Part shown: one piece after another, positions 7,273-15,669 of the stretch
How the letters are laid out: each line of letters starts with the position of its first letter
Numbering within the stretch: the first letter of the stretch is position 1
Assembly: GCF_928381705.1 (NCBI RefSeq)
Contig: NZ_CAKMSR010000001.1
Span: 62,001-126,000, forward strand
Length of the DNA: 64,000 nt
Source of the DNA: Rothia nasimurium
GTDB lineage: Bacteria > Actinomycetota > Actinomycetes > Actinomycetales > Micrococcaceae
Reading direction: 5' to 3'
Program-made: the position numbers and the translations under genes
Notes under the pieces: model-generated
Told to the model about the DNA's origin: nothing
Database searches by the model: none
What the model saw: the letters and a program-made list of their open reading frames with translations, nothing else

Positions 7273-10200
7273 TTAGATGAACTCACTAGCGTCCCAATGT
7301 AGTGGGTCAGCTTCTTTGAGGAAGAAGTCTTTTAAGAGGCGTTCTGCTGCAGCATTTTGTTTGAACCGGTTGAGCTGCAGATTTTGGCGTTCGAGGTACA
7401 TCGTAAACTGTGGGTAGCTGATATCAGCCTTAAGGGATTGAAGCCTGCCAAAAGATGTGAGGTCAGATGCTTCAGTGATGCCAAGCTTCATTATCTCGAA
7501 AATCTTTGCTTCGGGGATACCAAGAGCATCATGAAGTGCTGTTACGCGATTCTGCTGTTGCTGAGACTTGTAGAGATTGAGATAGTCTCGGAAGCTTCTG
7601 TCTTCCTGAATATCGATGGTGCCGTTTTCAAGGTCATTGAGAATGGTTTGAGCGATAACCTGGTCCTCTTGAGAGAGCGCCCCGTAGGCGTTTTGCACCT
7701 GAGCACGGAGCTCATCGATGTACTGGGTAGAACTATTTTCTTCTCTGAGGGCTTGGCGTAGGTTAGTAAAACGAGATTCGAGATACTCGTAATCGATGCG
7801 CAGGGTATCACGGGCAATAGCGAGTGCAGTGAGGTCTAGCGGGATGCTGTCTTCACCAGGCTCATTGTTCCCCGGGGCATCATCGCTATCGCCAAGTTCC
7901 TGGAGTCTGGCAAGCAGCAGGTTGTATGTTTCTTCGTCAATTTCAACGGTGACGGGTTCCTGGCCGGGTGTATCGTCGAAGGTGTAGGTTCTTTCGTTCC
8001 AGGTGAAACCTTGTAGGCTTGCAGTTTCAATTTTTTTAATGAGGTCTGAGACTGCTGCAGCAAATTTTGACCGCGCTTCCTTGCCTTCTGGAAGCTTGTT
8101 GAATTCTTGGAGCCCTGCTTCTCTGTAGACCGCTTTGATGCGGTCGTAGATTCCGTTGATGGCGGCCAGAGTTTTGGGTAGGGGGTCTGCAAAAACGTCG
8201 GCGGCGCGATCTCCCGCATAGAGGTCGAATGCGTCGATGATGTTTTGTTCCATGGTGTGTACTTTGCGGAAGTAGATGATGGAACCAAACGGTTTAAGTG
8301 ATGAGTGGTTGAAGATGCGGTTGGTGCGGGAAAAGGCTTGGACGAGACCGTCGTATCTGAGGACCTTGTCAAGGTAGAGGGTATTGACCCACTTGGAGTC
8401 GTAGCCGGTGAGCATCTGATTGACAACGATGACCATGTCGAGCTGGAGGTCTGGCTGGTTATCGATGGTGCGGTAGCCCTGTTTGTGGGCTAGACGGTCG
8501 GCAACGTCTGTTTTGAAGCTAGCCATATCTTCACGGGAGAAGTTCTGGTGGTAGCGCTGATTGTAGTCGGTGAGAATTTCACGGATGCCTTCATCGCGCA
8601 GGTAACTCTCTTCATCGTGTTCTTCCCGTTCAGTGAAGATTGAAGTGATTTTGAGGTAGGGCGCGAGTTCCTTGAAGAGACGGTAGTAAGCGATAGCTTC
8701 TTGGACGCTACTTGTTGCGAATATGGCGTGGAACTTCCCTACAACGGAACGTTCTGGCCAGTGGCCGATTATGTGTTCGACGACCTGTTTGCGGTGCTCT
8801 TCGGATTCCCAGATATCCTTGTCTACGTAGTCTTCGATACCGCGGGTGTATTTTCCGTCTTCGCCTTTTGTTCCTGCCCAGGGTACCTCTTGTGGGTCCA
8901 TAAACTTCTCGTAGATGGTTTTGCGGGTTTCGTTCTGCATGATGTCGATGATGCAGTTGATGCCTGTTCCACCGGCTTGGCGGATGGCGACGGCCTGCCG
9001 AAGGTTGGAGTAGGTGGGGACTCCTTGGGTGTTGAAGCCCAGCACATTGCCGTCACGGAGGCCGAAGGCGATGCTGTACCGGTGAAGTTCGCTGCCGAAA
9101 AGTTCGCTGGTGATGGTGTCTTTGCGCTTGTTTTCGTCGTAGATGGGGGTTCCGGTGAAGCCGATGAAGACTGCATGGGGCAGGTGGTTGTGGACGTCAC
9201 GGAACATGCTGCCGAAGGTGGATCGGTGGGCTTCGTCAACGATGAATACGATGCGCTGGTCAGAGATTGTGCGGAAGTCTGCTTCACCGGCCAAGGAGTC
9301 TTCAGCGCAGAGCCTGCCGAGTTTATGGAGGGATGTGATGATGAGGGTTTTTTGGGTGTCTTTGAGGTCTCTCAGCAGGAGGGCTGTGCTGGCGGGGCGG
9401 TAGAGTTCTACGTTGTCGTCTGCGAAGTTTTTGTATTCTTTTTCAGATTGCTCTGAGAGCTCGATACGGTCGAGTACGAAGACTACTTTGTCGGCTAGGT
9501 GTTCTCGGGCGAGCAGGGCTGCTGATTTGAAGGATGACATGGTTTTGCCGGACCCTGTGGTGTGCCAGATGTAGCCGCCTTTTTGGGTGTTACGAGTCCA
9601 GTCTTCGGGGTGGATACGGTTGATTTCGCCGAGTTTGTTGAGAATCGATTGGACGGCGTGGATTTGGTAGGGGCGTAGGACTTTGAGAACGCCGTCCCCG
9701 CTATCTGCAATCATGAAATCGCCGATGAGCTGGTGCGCCTGGGGAATACCAAGGAAGGATGAGGCATTATCTGCCCAGTTGTCGTAATAGTCGTTTTCTT
9801 GATGCGTCCATTTGAACTGGAAGTTTGGGTTGAAGTCGTCTGCGCTGGCTGGCCTGGCGAAGTAGACGAGTTCTTCGGGGGTCATTGCGACGAAGGCTTG
9901 CACCGTGTTCATGATGCCGGTGTAGATGCCCTGTTGCGTGTATTTGCGGATCTGCCAGATGGCTTCGTCGGTGGTGTGCCCGTGGTTTTTTAGTTCTACG
10001 TGGATGAGGGGCAGACCCCAGATGAGGAGGAGGATGTCGCCGCGGCGGTCGCGGTCTTCCTGAACGCGCCGGGTGAACTGGGGTTGCTGGGCGATTTGGT
10101 AGGTGGAGTCACCGCCTGCGATTTGGCGGGGGTCGAAGATTTGTAGTTGGACGGGTTTGCCGTGGTTGACGGTGTCTTGCGGGTTATCGCGGATGAGCTC

Positions 10201-10479
10201 TATGTATTTGCCCTGTAGGAGCTGGTGCATAGCGCTGGGGTCGGTGATACCGCTGAGGTGGTTGACGAGGGTTTTCTTTTCGGAGTCAGAGAGGGGCACC
10301 CCATTGAGCCGGTATTCCTGCTGGTTGTTTTTAAAGAGGATATTGGCCCAGTTGTCGATGAGGTCTTGCTCGGTGGGGTTGATTAGGACGCCGCCGCTCC
10401 ACCTGTTCTTGGTGCGCAGGCGGCTGACGAGGGCTTCTTCAAATTCTGCTTCGGTGGCGAATTGCATGGGCTGGGTCAT
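7273..10479 (-). CDS. hsdR: Type I restriction enzyme motor subunit HsdR
   Basis: A 1068-residue DNA translocase and nuclease of a type I restriction-modification complex. The N-terminal PD-(D/E)xK nuclease shows Asp-148 and VELKN (Glu-162, Lys-164). The superfamily 2 helicase follows with Walker A TGSGKT (308-313) and DEAH (415-418). Length is normal for HsdR. ATG 10479 is chosen because it lies 7 bases after the hsdS stop with AGGAT upstream and gives a family-like N-terminus; longer readings run back into hsdS. It is the last gene of an hsdM-hsdS-hsdR operon, and no frameshift or lost catalytic residue is seen, so restriction should be active. Confidence 0.96.
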   Translation of the reverse strand: MTQPMQFATEAEFEEALVSRLRTKNRWSGGVLINPTEQDLIDNWANILFKNNQQEYRLNGVPLSDSEKKTLVNHLSGITDPSAMHQLLQGKYIELIRDNPQDTVNHGKPVQLQIFDPRQIAGGDSTYQIAQQPQFTRRVQEDRDRRGDILLLIWGLPLIHVELKNHGHTTDEAIWQIRKYTQQGIYTGIMNTVQAFVAMTPEELVYFARPASADDFNPNFQFKWTHQENDYYDNWADNASSFLGIPQAHQLIGDFMIADSGDGVLKVLRPYQIHAVQSILNKLGEINRIHPEDWTRNTQKGGYIWHTTGSGKTMSSFKSAALLAREHLADKVVFVLDRIELSEQSEKEYKNFADDNVELYRPASTALLLRDLKDTQKTLIITSLHKLGRLCAEDSLAGEADFRTISDQRIVFIVDEAHRSTFGSMFRDVHNHLPHAVFIGFTGTPIYDENKRKDTITSELFGSELHRYSIAFGLRDGNVLGFNTQGVPTYSNLRQAVAIRQAGGTGINCIIDIMQNETRKTIYEKFMDPQEVPWAGTKGEDGKYTRGIEDYVDKDIWESEEHRKQVVEHIIGHWPERSVVGKFHAIFATSSVQEAIAYYRLFKELAPYLKITSIFTEREEHDEESYLRDEGIREILTDYNQRYHQNFSREDMASFKTDVADRLAHKQGYRTIDNQPDLQLDMVIVVNQMLTGYDSKWVNTLYLDKVLRYDGLVQAFSRTNRIFNHSSLKPFGSIIYFRKVHTMEQNIIDAFDLYAGDRAADVFADPLPKTLAAINGIYDRIKAVYREAGLQEFNKLPEGKEARSKFAAAVSDLIKKIETASLQGFTWNERTYTFDDTPGQEPVTVEIDEETYNLLLARLQELGDSDDAPGNNEPGEDSIPLDLTALAIARDTLRIDYEYLESRFTNLRQALREENSSTQYIDELRAQVQNAYGALSQEDQVIAQTILNDLENGTIDIQEDRSFRDYLNLYKSQQQQNRVTALHDALGIPEAKIFEIMKLGITEASDLTSFGRLQSLKADISYPQFTMYLERQNLQLNRFKQNAAAERLLKDFFLKEADPLHWDASEFI

Positions 10480-10486
10480 GGGGATC

Positions 10487-11677
10487 CTAAACGAACATCT
10501 TGGAGAGGAAAGCAGTTTTGAGCTGGGTGAGCTTGGCAAGCTTGGCTTCTTCGAGCTCAATGAGCTGGTCAAGCTGACGGAAGTAGGAGCCAATGGCAGC
10601 TTGTTCCGCAGAAGAAGGATAAAGAAAAGGATGCTTAGAAGTGACAGGCCAGTCAGCTCGAGGCATTTTAGATCCAGTTGTAATCTGGGTTACTTGCTTA
10701 AAAGAGGTTGATTGAATCATTGCAAAAAGAAATGAGGGAAGCAATTTTCCCCCCCTGAGCACCCAGAAATCACCTACAGCAATCCCTGTAAAATCAGCTA
10801 ATATCCAGTTTCCCAGATATGGGCGAAGTTTTCCATAAATAATATCACCGGATTCAAACAATATTCCAACTTTTTGAGATTTTTTTGAGTAGATATTTTT
10901 ATTCAGCCTCCCTGCATGAGAAATAATGTCCTCATATTCAACGCGAGGTAAAGAGTTGTCAAAACCCGCCTGAGTTTTGCGAGTAACTAAATTTTCAAGA
11001 GCATCTTCTTCCCAGTCACCCGTGAAACCCTCAAATCGGATCTCAGGTACGGACGCCCCGCCCTGCGGGAACATCTTGGCCAGCATGGACTGCTTTAGAA
11101 GAGTAAAATTTTTTACCCTTTCAGAAGTCATATCGATAATTTCGCTGAGTCTTCTAAAATAACTTCCTACGATATTTTGCTCTGTTCCTTGTGGTAGGGA
11201 AAGACCAATTTCCATTGCTTTTGACTTGGAGATATTGAAACGAGATATTCCCTGCGCCAAGAGAGTGAAATCCTTGCGAACGCTTGGACTTCTTAGAGCG
11301 TGAGCCAGAAAATTATTGTCAATTTTTATTTGTGGCCTAAACCCAAAGCAGAAACTATTCAGATAGGTTATCCCCCTAACCTCTTCAACAACGGAGGACA
11401 TACCCACTTCTTCAGGGGTCTCAGAGGACACCGTGAATAAAACATCCCCACTTATAACTTGATTTTGGGATTTATCAATTTTTGTTTTTCCAACCATCGC
11501 CGGGTTTGATATAGGGTTAGAAAATACATTCATGTAAGTTATAAAATTTGCATCTCCATGCCCAAAATCTTCTTTTGTTTTCCCGGAAAGCCCTCCGTAG
11601 GTTTTTCCCATGGAGCCTAAAACGGGTTTTGGCCACTCGCCCTCGAACCCCTCAAAACGAATCTCTGGTGTCGCCAT
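10487..11677 (-). CDS. hsdS: Type I specificity subunit HsdS
   Basis: A 396-residue DNA-recognition subunit with two target-recognition domains separated by conserved helical spacers. The protein is internally repeated. PEIRFEGFEGEW near the N-terminus recurs as PEIRFEGFTGDW in the middle. GSYFRRLSEII with an SMLAKMF end recurs as GSYFRQLDQLI ending in FLSKMF. The two domains should each read one half of a bipartite target, which is not predictable here. The target domains are noticeably AT-rich compared with hsdM and hsdR, as expected for swapped specificity modules. The ATG overlaps the hsdM stop (TAATG), so the two are translationally coupled. Confidence 0.95.
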   Translation of the reverse strand: MATPEIRFEGFEGEWPKPVLGSMGKTYGGLSGKTKEDFGHGDANFITYMNVFSNPISNPAMVGKTKIDKSQNQVISGDVLFTVSSETPEEVGMSSVVEEVRGITYLNSFCFGFRPQIKIDNNFLAHALRSPSVRKDFTLLAQGISRFNISKSKAMEIGLSLPQGTEQNIVGSYFRRLSEIIDMTSERVKNFTLLKQSMLAKMFPQGGASVPEIRFEGFTGDWEEDALENLVTRKTQAGFDNSLPRVEYEDIISHAGRLNKNIYSKKSQKVGILFESGDIIYGKLRPYLGNWILADFTGIAVGDFWVLRGGKLLPSFLFAMIQSTSFKQVTQITTGSKMPRADWPVTSKHPFLYPSSAEQAAIGSYFRQLDQLIELEEAKLAKLTQLKTAFLSKMFV

Positions 11678-14274
11678 TAGTTCTTACTCCCAAACATGTC
11701 AGCTAGGGCGGCAATGCCCTGCATATCAGCGTCCGGCCCGGTCAGTTGGCCCATCAGGGTGGCCAGCTCAGCCTGGGTACTCGCAATCTGGGTGTTAACA
11801 TCATCCAGAGTCGTAGCATACTTAGCTTCCAGAGCCTGCAGTGCGTCAATGAGCCGACCCACCACAATGCCGGGCACCGCAGAGAACTGCTCCACCATGC
11901 CTGTAATCCACTGGGCATGAAGCAGATCCATCACCTGCTCATCCGACAAGGCAGCAATAGCGACCACAGTCTTCCCCTCAAGCTCCCCCTCAGCAGCTTT
12001 CAAAGCCTTCACAATCTTCGCCTGCTCCCCCAGAGCCTTCGCAGCATTCAGCAAGACTTCTTCCAAAGAGCCTTCAGCGACCTCATCCTGGCTCTTCTCA
12101 ATTACCTTTGCCTGCGCCTTTACCGCAGTCGCAGCAAAAGCATCCCCCTTAGCGTTCACCAGGGAAACGTCGCCCAGCTCATAGTCCTCTTCATCAACAG
12201 ACTCAAACAGCTCAGCCAAACGAGCAGACAGCACAGCCTCTTTCTCACGAAGCTGCTCAATAGCTTCCAAATCATCAGCTAACAGAACCTTCTGCACCAG
12301 GGCAAAATCAAAGACCTTACCCAGCCAGCCGTCCTGCACCTCAACCTTCTGCTTGTTCTTAGTCTTCACCACCATGTTGGGCACGACCTCACGAGTAGCA
12401 TCCCAGCCCTCGCGCTTAATAACCTCAAGGTCGTTCTCAATACCCGCCCAGGCATCCGCAAAATGCTGGTACACCTCATAGTCATCAATCAGAGGAACCC
12501 CTGCAAGACGGTTAAAAATATCAGCCCGAATATCAGCCTCAACAGTCAACAAATCAACTGCCTCAAAATTCTCAACCAAACGGGCATGCAAAGCAGTCTC
12601 AAAACCCTCAAAAGCACTAGCAAAGGCCTGGGTAAAACCAGCTACAGACTCGTGTGCTCGAACTGTTTCTGCCAACTCAACACCATCACGAACCTGGGAA
12701 TGGGTGGGGCTCATCTGCTCAAAAATAGACTCACGGAGCCCGGGCAGGCTCTCCCAATAATCCTTGTAGCAATCTAGCTCGCGGTGCGGAATCCCGCCGA
12801 ACATGGTCGAGAAAATATCAAAGTATTCAGCATCAGCAGATGAATCTACATAGCGAGGAATATTGAGGTTATAGTCGTTCTCACGAATCTCATCACGAGA
12901 GACCAGCCGCGAATACTTCTCAATATCACGGCGCTCAATGACCGTATCAACAATCTTGCGAACATCACGAGCACGAAGATCGTTCTTGGTTCCAACCTTC
13001 ACAAAACCCTGAGAAGCATCAATAAACAGCACACCCGTATCGGCAGAACGCTGCTTCTTTAACACCATCACAATCGTCGAAATACCCGTGCCGAAGAAAA
13101 TATTGGCAGGCAGACCAATCACAGCCTCAATATTGTTCTTCTCAATCAAATTACGGCGAATTTTTTCCTCTTCACCACCACGGAAGAGCACACCGTGGGG
13201 CAAAACAATCGTCATGATGCCATCATCTTTAAGGTGATACAGCTCGTGCAAGAGGAAGGCATAATCAGCCTTTGTCTCAGGGGCAAGACCATACCCCGCA
13301 AAACGCGGATCGCTCTGAGCCTGCTCCCGATCCCACTTCGCCGAATAGGGAGGGTTCGACACCACAGCATCCACCCGCAGCAGGTTGTAATTATTGTACT
13401 TATCGATCATCGGCCAGTCCTGATCCAAGGAATCACCACGACGGGTCACGATATTAGAAGCCTCCAGGCCACGCATCACCAGGTTCATGCGAGTGAGGTT
13501 ATAAGCGTCCTGCTTCAGCTCCTGCGCATAGTAACGAATACGGCCCTCACGGCCCGAACGACGCTCAACAGCCTGACCGATATTGAGGAGCAGCGAACCA
13601 GAACCGGAGGTGGGGTCATAAATCTCAATCTCATCACGATCAGCCACATGATGAGCCACGATTTCAGCCATCGCCAAAGCCACCGCATGTGGAGTATAGA
13701 ACTCCCCATTCTTCTTACCGGCGTTAGCTGCAAACTGACCAATCAAATACTCATAGACATACCCCAAAATGTCGTAGTCAGCGCCTGAGCCGGTCGGTAC
13801 GTCCTTAATAACGTTCATAATCGCACGCAGCTTCTTTGCCTGCGCTGCCGCATTATCACCCAGCTTGCGGATGCTGGACATAAAAGAGGCAAAAATGCCC
13901 TTGTACAGGTGCTGATGTGCAGGGCTCACTGAAGCGTCAAAACACCGTAGTCCTTCAGTAATATCAGCAACGTCCAGGGTGGCCCGCTTAGACAGCCACG
14001 CCTCAAAGAGGTCATCGTGAGCGATGTAGTACCCAAGATTGTCACGTGCGATCTTAAAGTACAGATGAGAGTTAGCTTCCGATGCGTGAGTTAGTTCAAC
14101 AGGCAAATCCTCCACAGGAACCCCATTGCTGATGAAATACTCGACCTCTTTATCAGAAAGATACTTATAAAAAAGAAACCCCAGGATGAAGTCCTTATAG
14201 TCATTGGCGTCCAAGCTACCGCGCATCTCATTCGCAGCACTCCAAATGCTATTCGCAAGCTGTCTCTTATCCAT
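11677..14274 (-). CDS. hsdM: Type I adenine methyltransferase subunit HsdM
   Basis: An 865-residue N6-adenine DNA methyltransferase that, with HsdS, modifies host sites. The N-terminal helical HsdM domain is followed by AdoMet motif I DPTSGSGS (220-227) and catalytic NPPY (307-310). After the methylase core (to about residue 500) there is a long C-terminal extension of roughly 350 residues with coiled-coil-like stretches (EAIEQLREKEAVLSARL, LEGKTVVAIAALSDEQ). That makes it longer than the ~500-residue classical HsdM, though longer forms are known. It is the first gene of the hsd operon and diverges from yefM, with about 170 bp between them. Confidence 0.95.
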   Translation of the reverse strand: MDKRQLANSIWSAANEMRGSLDANDYKDFILGFLFYKYLSDKEVEYFISNGVPVEDLPVELTHASEANSHLYFKIARDNLGYYIAHDDLFEAWLSKRATLDVADITEGLRCFDASVSPAHQHLYKGIFASFMSSIRKLGDNAAAQAKKLRAIMNVIKDVPTGSGADYDILGYVYEYLIGQFAANAGKKNGEFYTPHAVALAMAEIVAHHVADRDEIEIYDPTSGSGSLLLNIGQAVERRSGREGRIRYYAQELKQDAYNLTRMNLVMRGLEASNIVTRRGDSLDQDWPMIDKYNNYNLLRVDAVVSNPPYSAKWDREQAQSDPRFAGYGLAPETKADYAFLLHELYHLKDDGIMTIVLPHGVLFRGGEEEKIRRNLIEKNNIEAVIGLPANIFFGTGISTIVMVLKKQRSADTGVLFIDASQGFVKVGTKNDLRARDVRKIVDTVIERRDIEKYSRLVSRDEIRENDYNLNIPRYVDSSADAEYFDIFSTMFGGIPHRELDCYKDYWESLPGLRESIFEQMSPTHSQVRDGVELAETVRAHESVAGFTQAFASAFEGFETALHARLVENFEAVDLLTVEADIRADIFNRLAGVPLIDDYEVYQHFADAWAGIENDLEVIKREGWDATREVVPNMVVKTKNKQKVEVQDGWLGKVFDFALVQKVLLADDLEAIEQLREKEAVLSARLAELFESVDEEDYELGDVSLVNAKGDAFAATAVKAQAKVIEKSQDEVAEGSLEEVLLNAAKALGEQAKIVKALKAAEGELEGKTVVAIAALSDEQVMDLLHAQWITGMVEQFSAVPGIVVGRLIDALQALEAKYATTLDDVNTQIASTQAELATLMGQLTGPDADMQGIAALADMFGSKN

Positions 14275-14395
14275 GGGGAGGCACTTTCATTAGTGGGGAA
14301 AAATAGTTGTTTCTTTCATCCTACTGGTCGTGTCTTGAACTCAAAAGCAAATCATTTCATCTACCGCTAGGCGGGTTGAATGGTTTCGATAGGGC

Positions 14396-14439
14396 TTGCC
14401 ACCCCCACCCACTGCGAGTACAGTTTTCTGTACAGGAGG
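14396..14439 (+). promoter_or_regulatory. yefM promoter with overlapping TGTACA operator and SD
   Basis: -35 TTGCCA (14396-14401), a 17-bp spacer, and -10 TACAGT (14419-14424). A perfect palindrome GTACAG-TTTT-CTGTAC (14418-14433) overlaps the -10 box and ends next to the AGGAGG ribosome site (14434-14439). TGTACA (14429-14434) matches the core known from E. coli YefM operators, so autoregulation by the YefM-YoeB complex is likely. Confidence 0.75.
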
Positions 14440-14444
14440 TTTTG

Positions 14445-14699
14445 ATGAAAACTATGACCTACACCGAGTCCCGCGCCAATTACGCCCAAGTACTCGATAT
14501 CGCAGTAGAAGACCTTGAAGAAGTCGTCATCACCAGGGCAGGGCACGAACCTGCCGTCATTCTTTCACTTGCCGAATACGAATCACTCAAAGAAACCGCT
14601 CACCTCTTACGTTCGCCTGCCAATGCCCGTAAGCTACTCGATGCAATCGACGAACTTGAAGCAGGTGGAGGCTCCAACCAGGCACTCCTCGAAGATTAG
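14445..14699 (+). CDS. yefM: YefM-family antitoxin
   Basis: An 84-residue Phd/YefM antitoxin. The N-terminal MKTMTYTESRANYAQ is the DNA-binding segment of the family, followed by VVITRAGHEPAVILSLAEYESLKET. The C-terminal tail of about 30 residues should wrap the toxin. ATG 14445 is set by AGGAGG six bases upstream. The gene lies 8 bases before yoeB and is read from a promoter overlapped by a TGTACA palindrome, so antitoxin and complex should repress it. Confidence 0.93.
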   Translation: MKTMTYTESRANYAQVLDIAVEDLEEVVITRAGHEPAVILSLAEYESLKETAHLLRSPANARKLLDAIDELEAGGGSNQALLED

Positions 14700-14707
14700 G
14701 CAACGGC

Positions 14708-14965
14708 GTGGAACTTATCTGGAGCAATCAGGCCTGGGAAGATTACCTGTGGTGGCAAAGGCAAGATCGCAAGGTTCTCAAAAGAATCAATACCCTACTC
14801 AAAGATATCCAACGCAACGGCAACGAAGGTATTGGCAAGCCAGAGGCCCTGCGCAACAACCTCTCCGGCTACTGGTCACGCAGAATTACTGAAGAACACC
14901 GACTGGTTTACAAAATCGTGGGCAACTCTGTGCGTATTGCTGCGGTGAGATACCACTACGAGTAG
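14708..14965 (+). CDS. yoeB: YoeB/Txe-family mRNA interferase toxin
   Basis: An 85-residue RelE-superfamily toxin that cleaves mRNA in the ribosomal A site. All three catalytic residues known in E. coli YoeB are present at the same numbers: Glu-46, Arg-65 and His-83. Typical segments are AWEDYLWWQ near the start and EEHRLVYKI and RYHYE near the end. It begins with GTG and has only a weak ribosome site, so it is probably translated less than yefM. The toxin looks intact. The right-hand island repeat begins 26 bases after its stop. Confidence 0.95.
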   Translation: MELIWSNQAWEDYLWWQRQDRKVLKRINTLLKDIQRNGNEGIGKPEALRNNLSGYWSRRITEEHRLVYKIVGNSVRIAAVRYHYE

Positions 14966-14991
14966 ACGCAGCAGCCAGAAGAAAATAACTG

Positions 14992-15140
14992 AGTGCCCAC
15001 CAAACTCGCGCCCTGCCCACGAAGGGCGTAGACAGTACGCGAGTCTGGTGGGCTTTCGCCGTCCGGGCACACAATGAGGACGCCCCGCCCCACCTTCTTC
15101 GCGAAAGGTGGGGCGGGGCGTCCTTGCGTTCGGTCTGGGG
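14992..15140 (+). repeat. Island-flanking structured repeat, copy B
   Basis: Second copy of the 4425-4576 sequence in the same orientation. GTGCCC...GGGCAC again encloses a stem, here CCACCA-A-ACTCGCG with CGCGAGT-C-TGGTGG. The terminator hairpin at 15077-15124 has 20-base arms. Substitutions between the copies mostly preserve pairing. It marks the right edge of the accessory island and separates yoeB from convergent small membrane genes. Confidence 0.8.
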
Positions 15141-15153
15141 CTAGACTCCCCAG

Positions 15154-15381
15154 CTAGGCCTCAGGGCCTGCCATGCGCCGGGCAGCTTTGCGGTTGTCAA
15201 TGGCGCGTTCTTCGAACTCCAGCTCGATAATGCGCAGCTTGTTCTTGCGGTGCCAGGTCAGCAGCACGTTGACCAGAAAGACCAAGAAAACCAGCATGAA
15301 GACCAGGTAGGCCAGTCCAATCACAGAAAGAACGGCCTCCCCAGTAGTGGGCACCAGCGGATTAGTAGCAAGTACAGTCAT
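15154..15381 (-). CDS. Small single-helix membrane protein, unknown
   Basis: A 75-residue protein with a periplasmic-side N-terminus, one strong membrane helix (about residues 17-42) and a basic then charged cytoplasmic tail (RKNKLRIIELEFEERAI). I do not recognise the family. Two bases separate it from the 58-residue membrane gene upstream, which has the same layout of helix followed by a (H)(K/R)KNK motif. The two are probably a paralogous or heteromeric pair. They diverge from menE. Confidence 0.6.
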   Translation of the reverse strand: MTVLATNPLVPTTGEAVLSVIGLAYLVFMLVFLVFLVNVLLTWHRKNKLRIIELEFEERAIDNRKAARRMAGPEA

Positions 15382-15383
15382 GG

Positions 15384-15560
15384 TTAGGCTCCCTTGTCGG
15401 TGTTACCTGTGGCATTCTCACCCAGGCCCAAGCGCTTACGAATCACTCGAATTTCGGTCTTATTTTTCTTATGGAACCCCAGGAGCACTACAAAAAAGAG
15501 CACCAGCAGGGCCAGATAAAGTAGCAGAATCGCGATTTCTGCACCGGTTACTTCAAGCAT
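15384..15560 (-). CDS. Tiny single-helix membrane protein, unknown
   Basis: A 58-residue product read from ATG 15560, starting MLEVTGAEIAILLLY. One membrane helix spans about residues 8-28, followed by HKKNKTEIRVIRKRLGLG. Helix then basic KNK then a charged tail mirrors its downstream neighbour (WHRKNKLRIIE), and the two stop/start codons are two bases apart. Function unknown. The coding call rests on the paired layout, the helix and the GC-rich third positions. Confidence 0.6.
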   Translation of the reverse strand: MLEVTGAEIAILLLYLALLVLFFVVLLGFHKKNKTEIRVIRKRLGLGENATGNTDKGA

Positions 15561-15650
15561 GGGATGGCTCCTATCTCGACCTTGAGAAGCAGAAGGTGTT
15601 ACCTACAAGATTACCAAGTAGGCATACTATCTGGCAATAATCACCAGGCG

Positions 15651-15669
15651 TAGACTAAAAAGAGCCATG
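15651..15669 (+). promoter_or_regulatory. menE near-leaderless -10 box
   Basis: TAGACT (15651-15656), the same hexamer as before menB, lies 10 bases from ATG 15667 and predicts a leader of only a few bases. AAGAG just before the ATG is the only ribosome-site-like sequence. Confidence 0.4.

Noticed and set aside
8701..9456. Long open frame on the plus strand opposite hsdR
   Set aside because: It lies entirely inside hsdR, whose motifs are intact, and its product is low-complexity without recognisable motifs or a ribosome site. It is a composition shadow.
10487..11677. Phase-variable or invertible hsdS
   Set aside because: The internal repeats are the normal two-fold plan of HsdS. There is no second hsdS, inverted partner or recombinase in the island.
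4577..15140. Prophage or integrative element
   Set aside because: No integrase, transposase, structural phage gene, tRNA end or att-type exact duplication is visible in the island.
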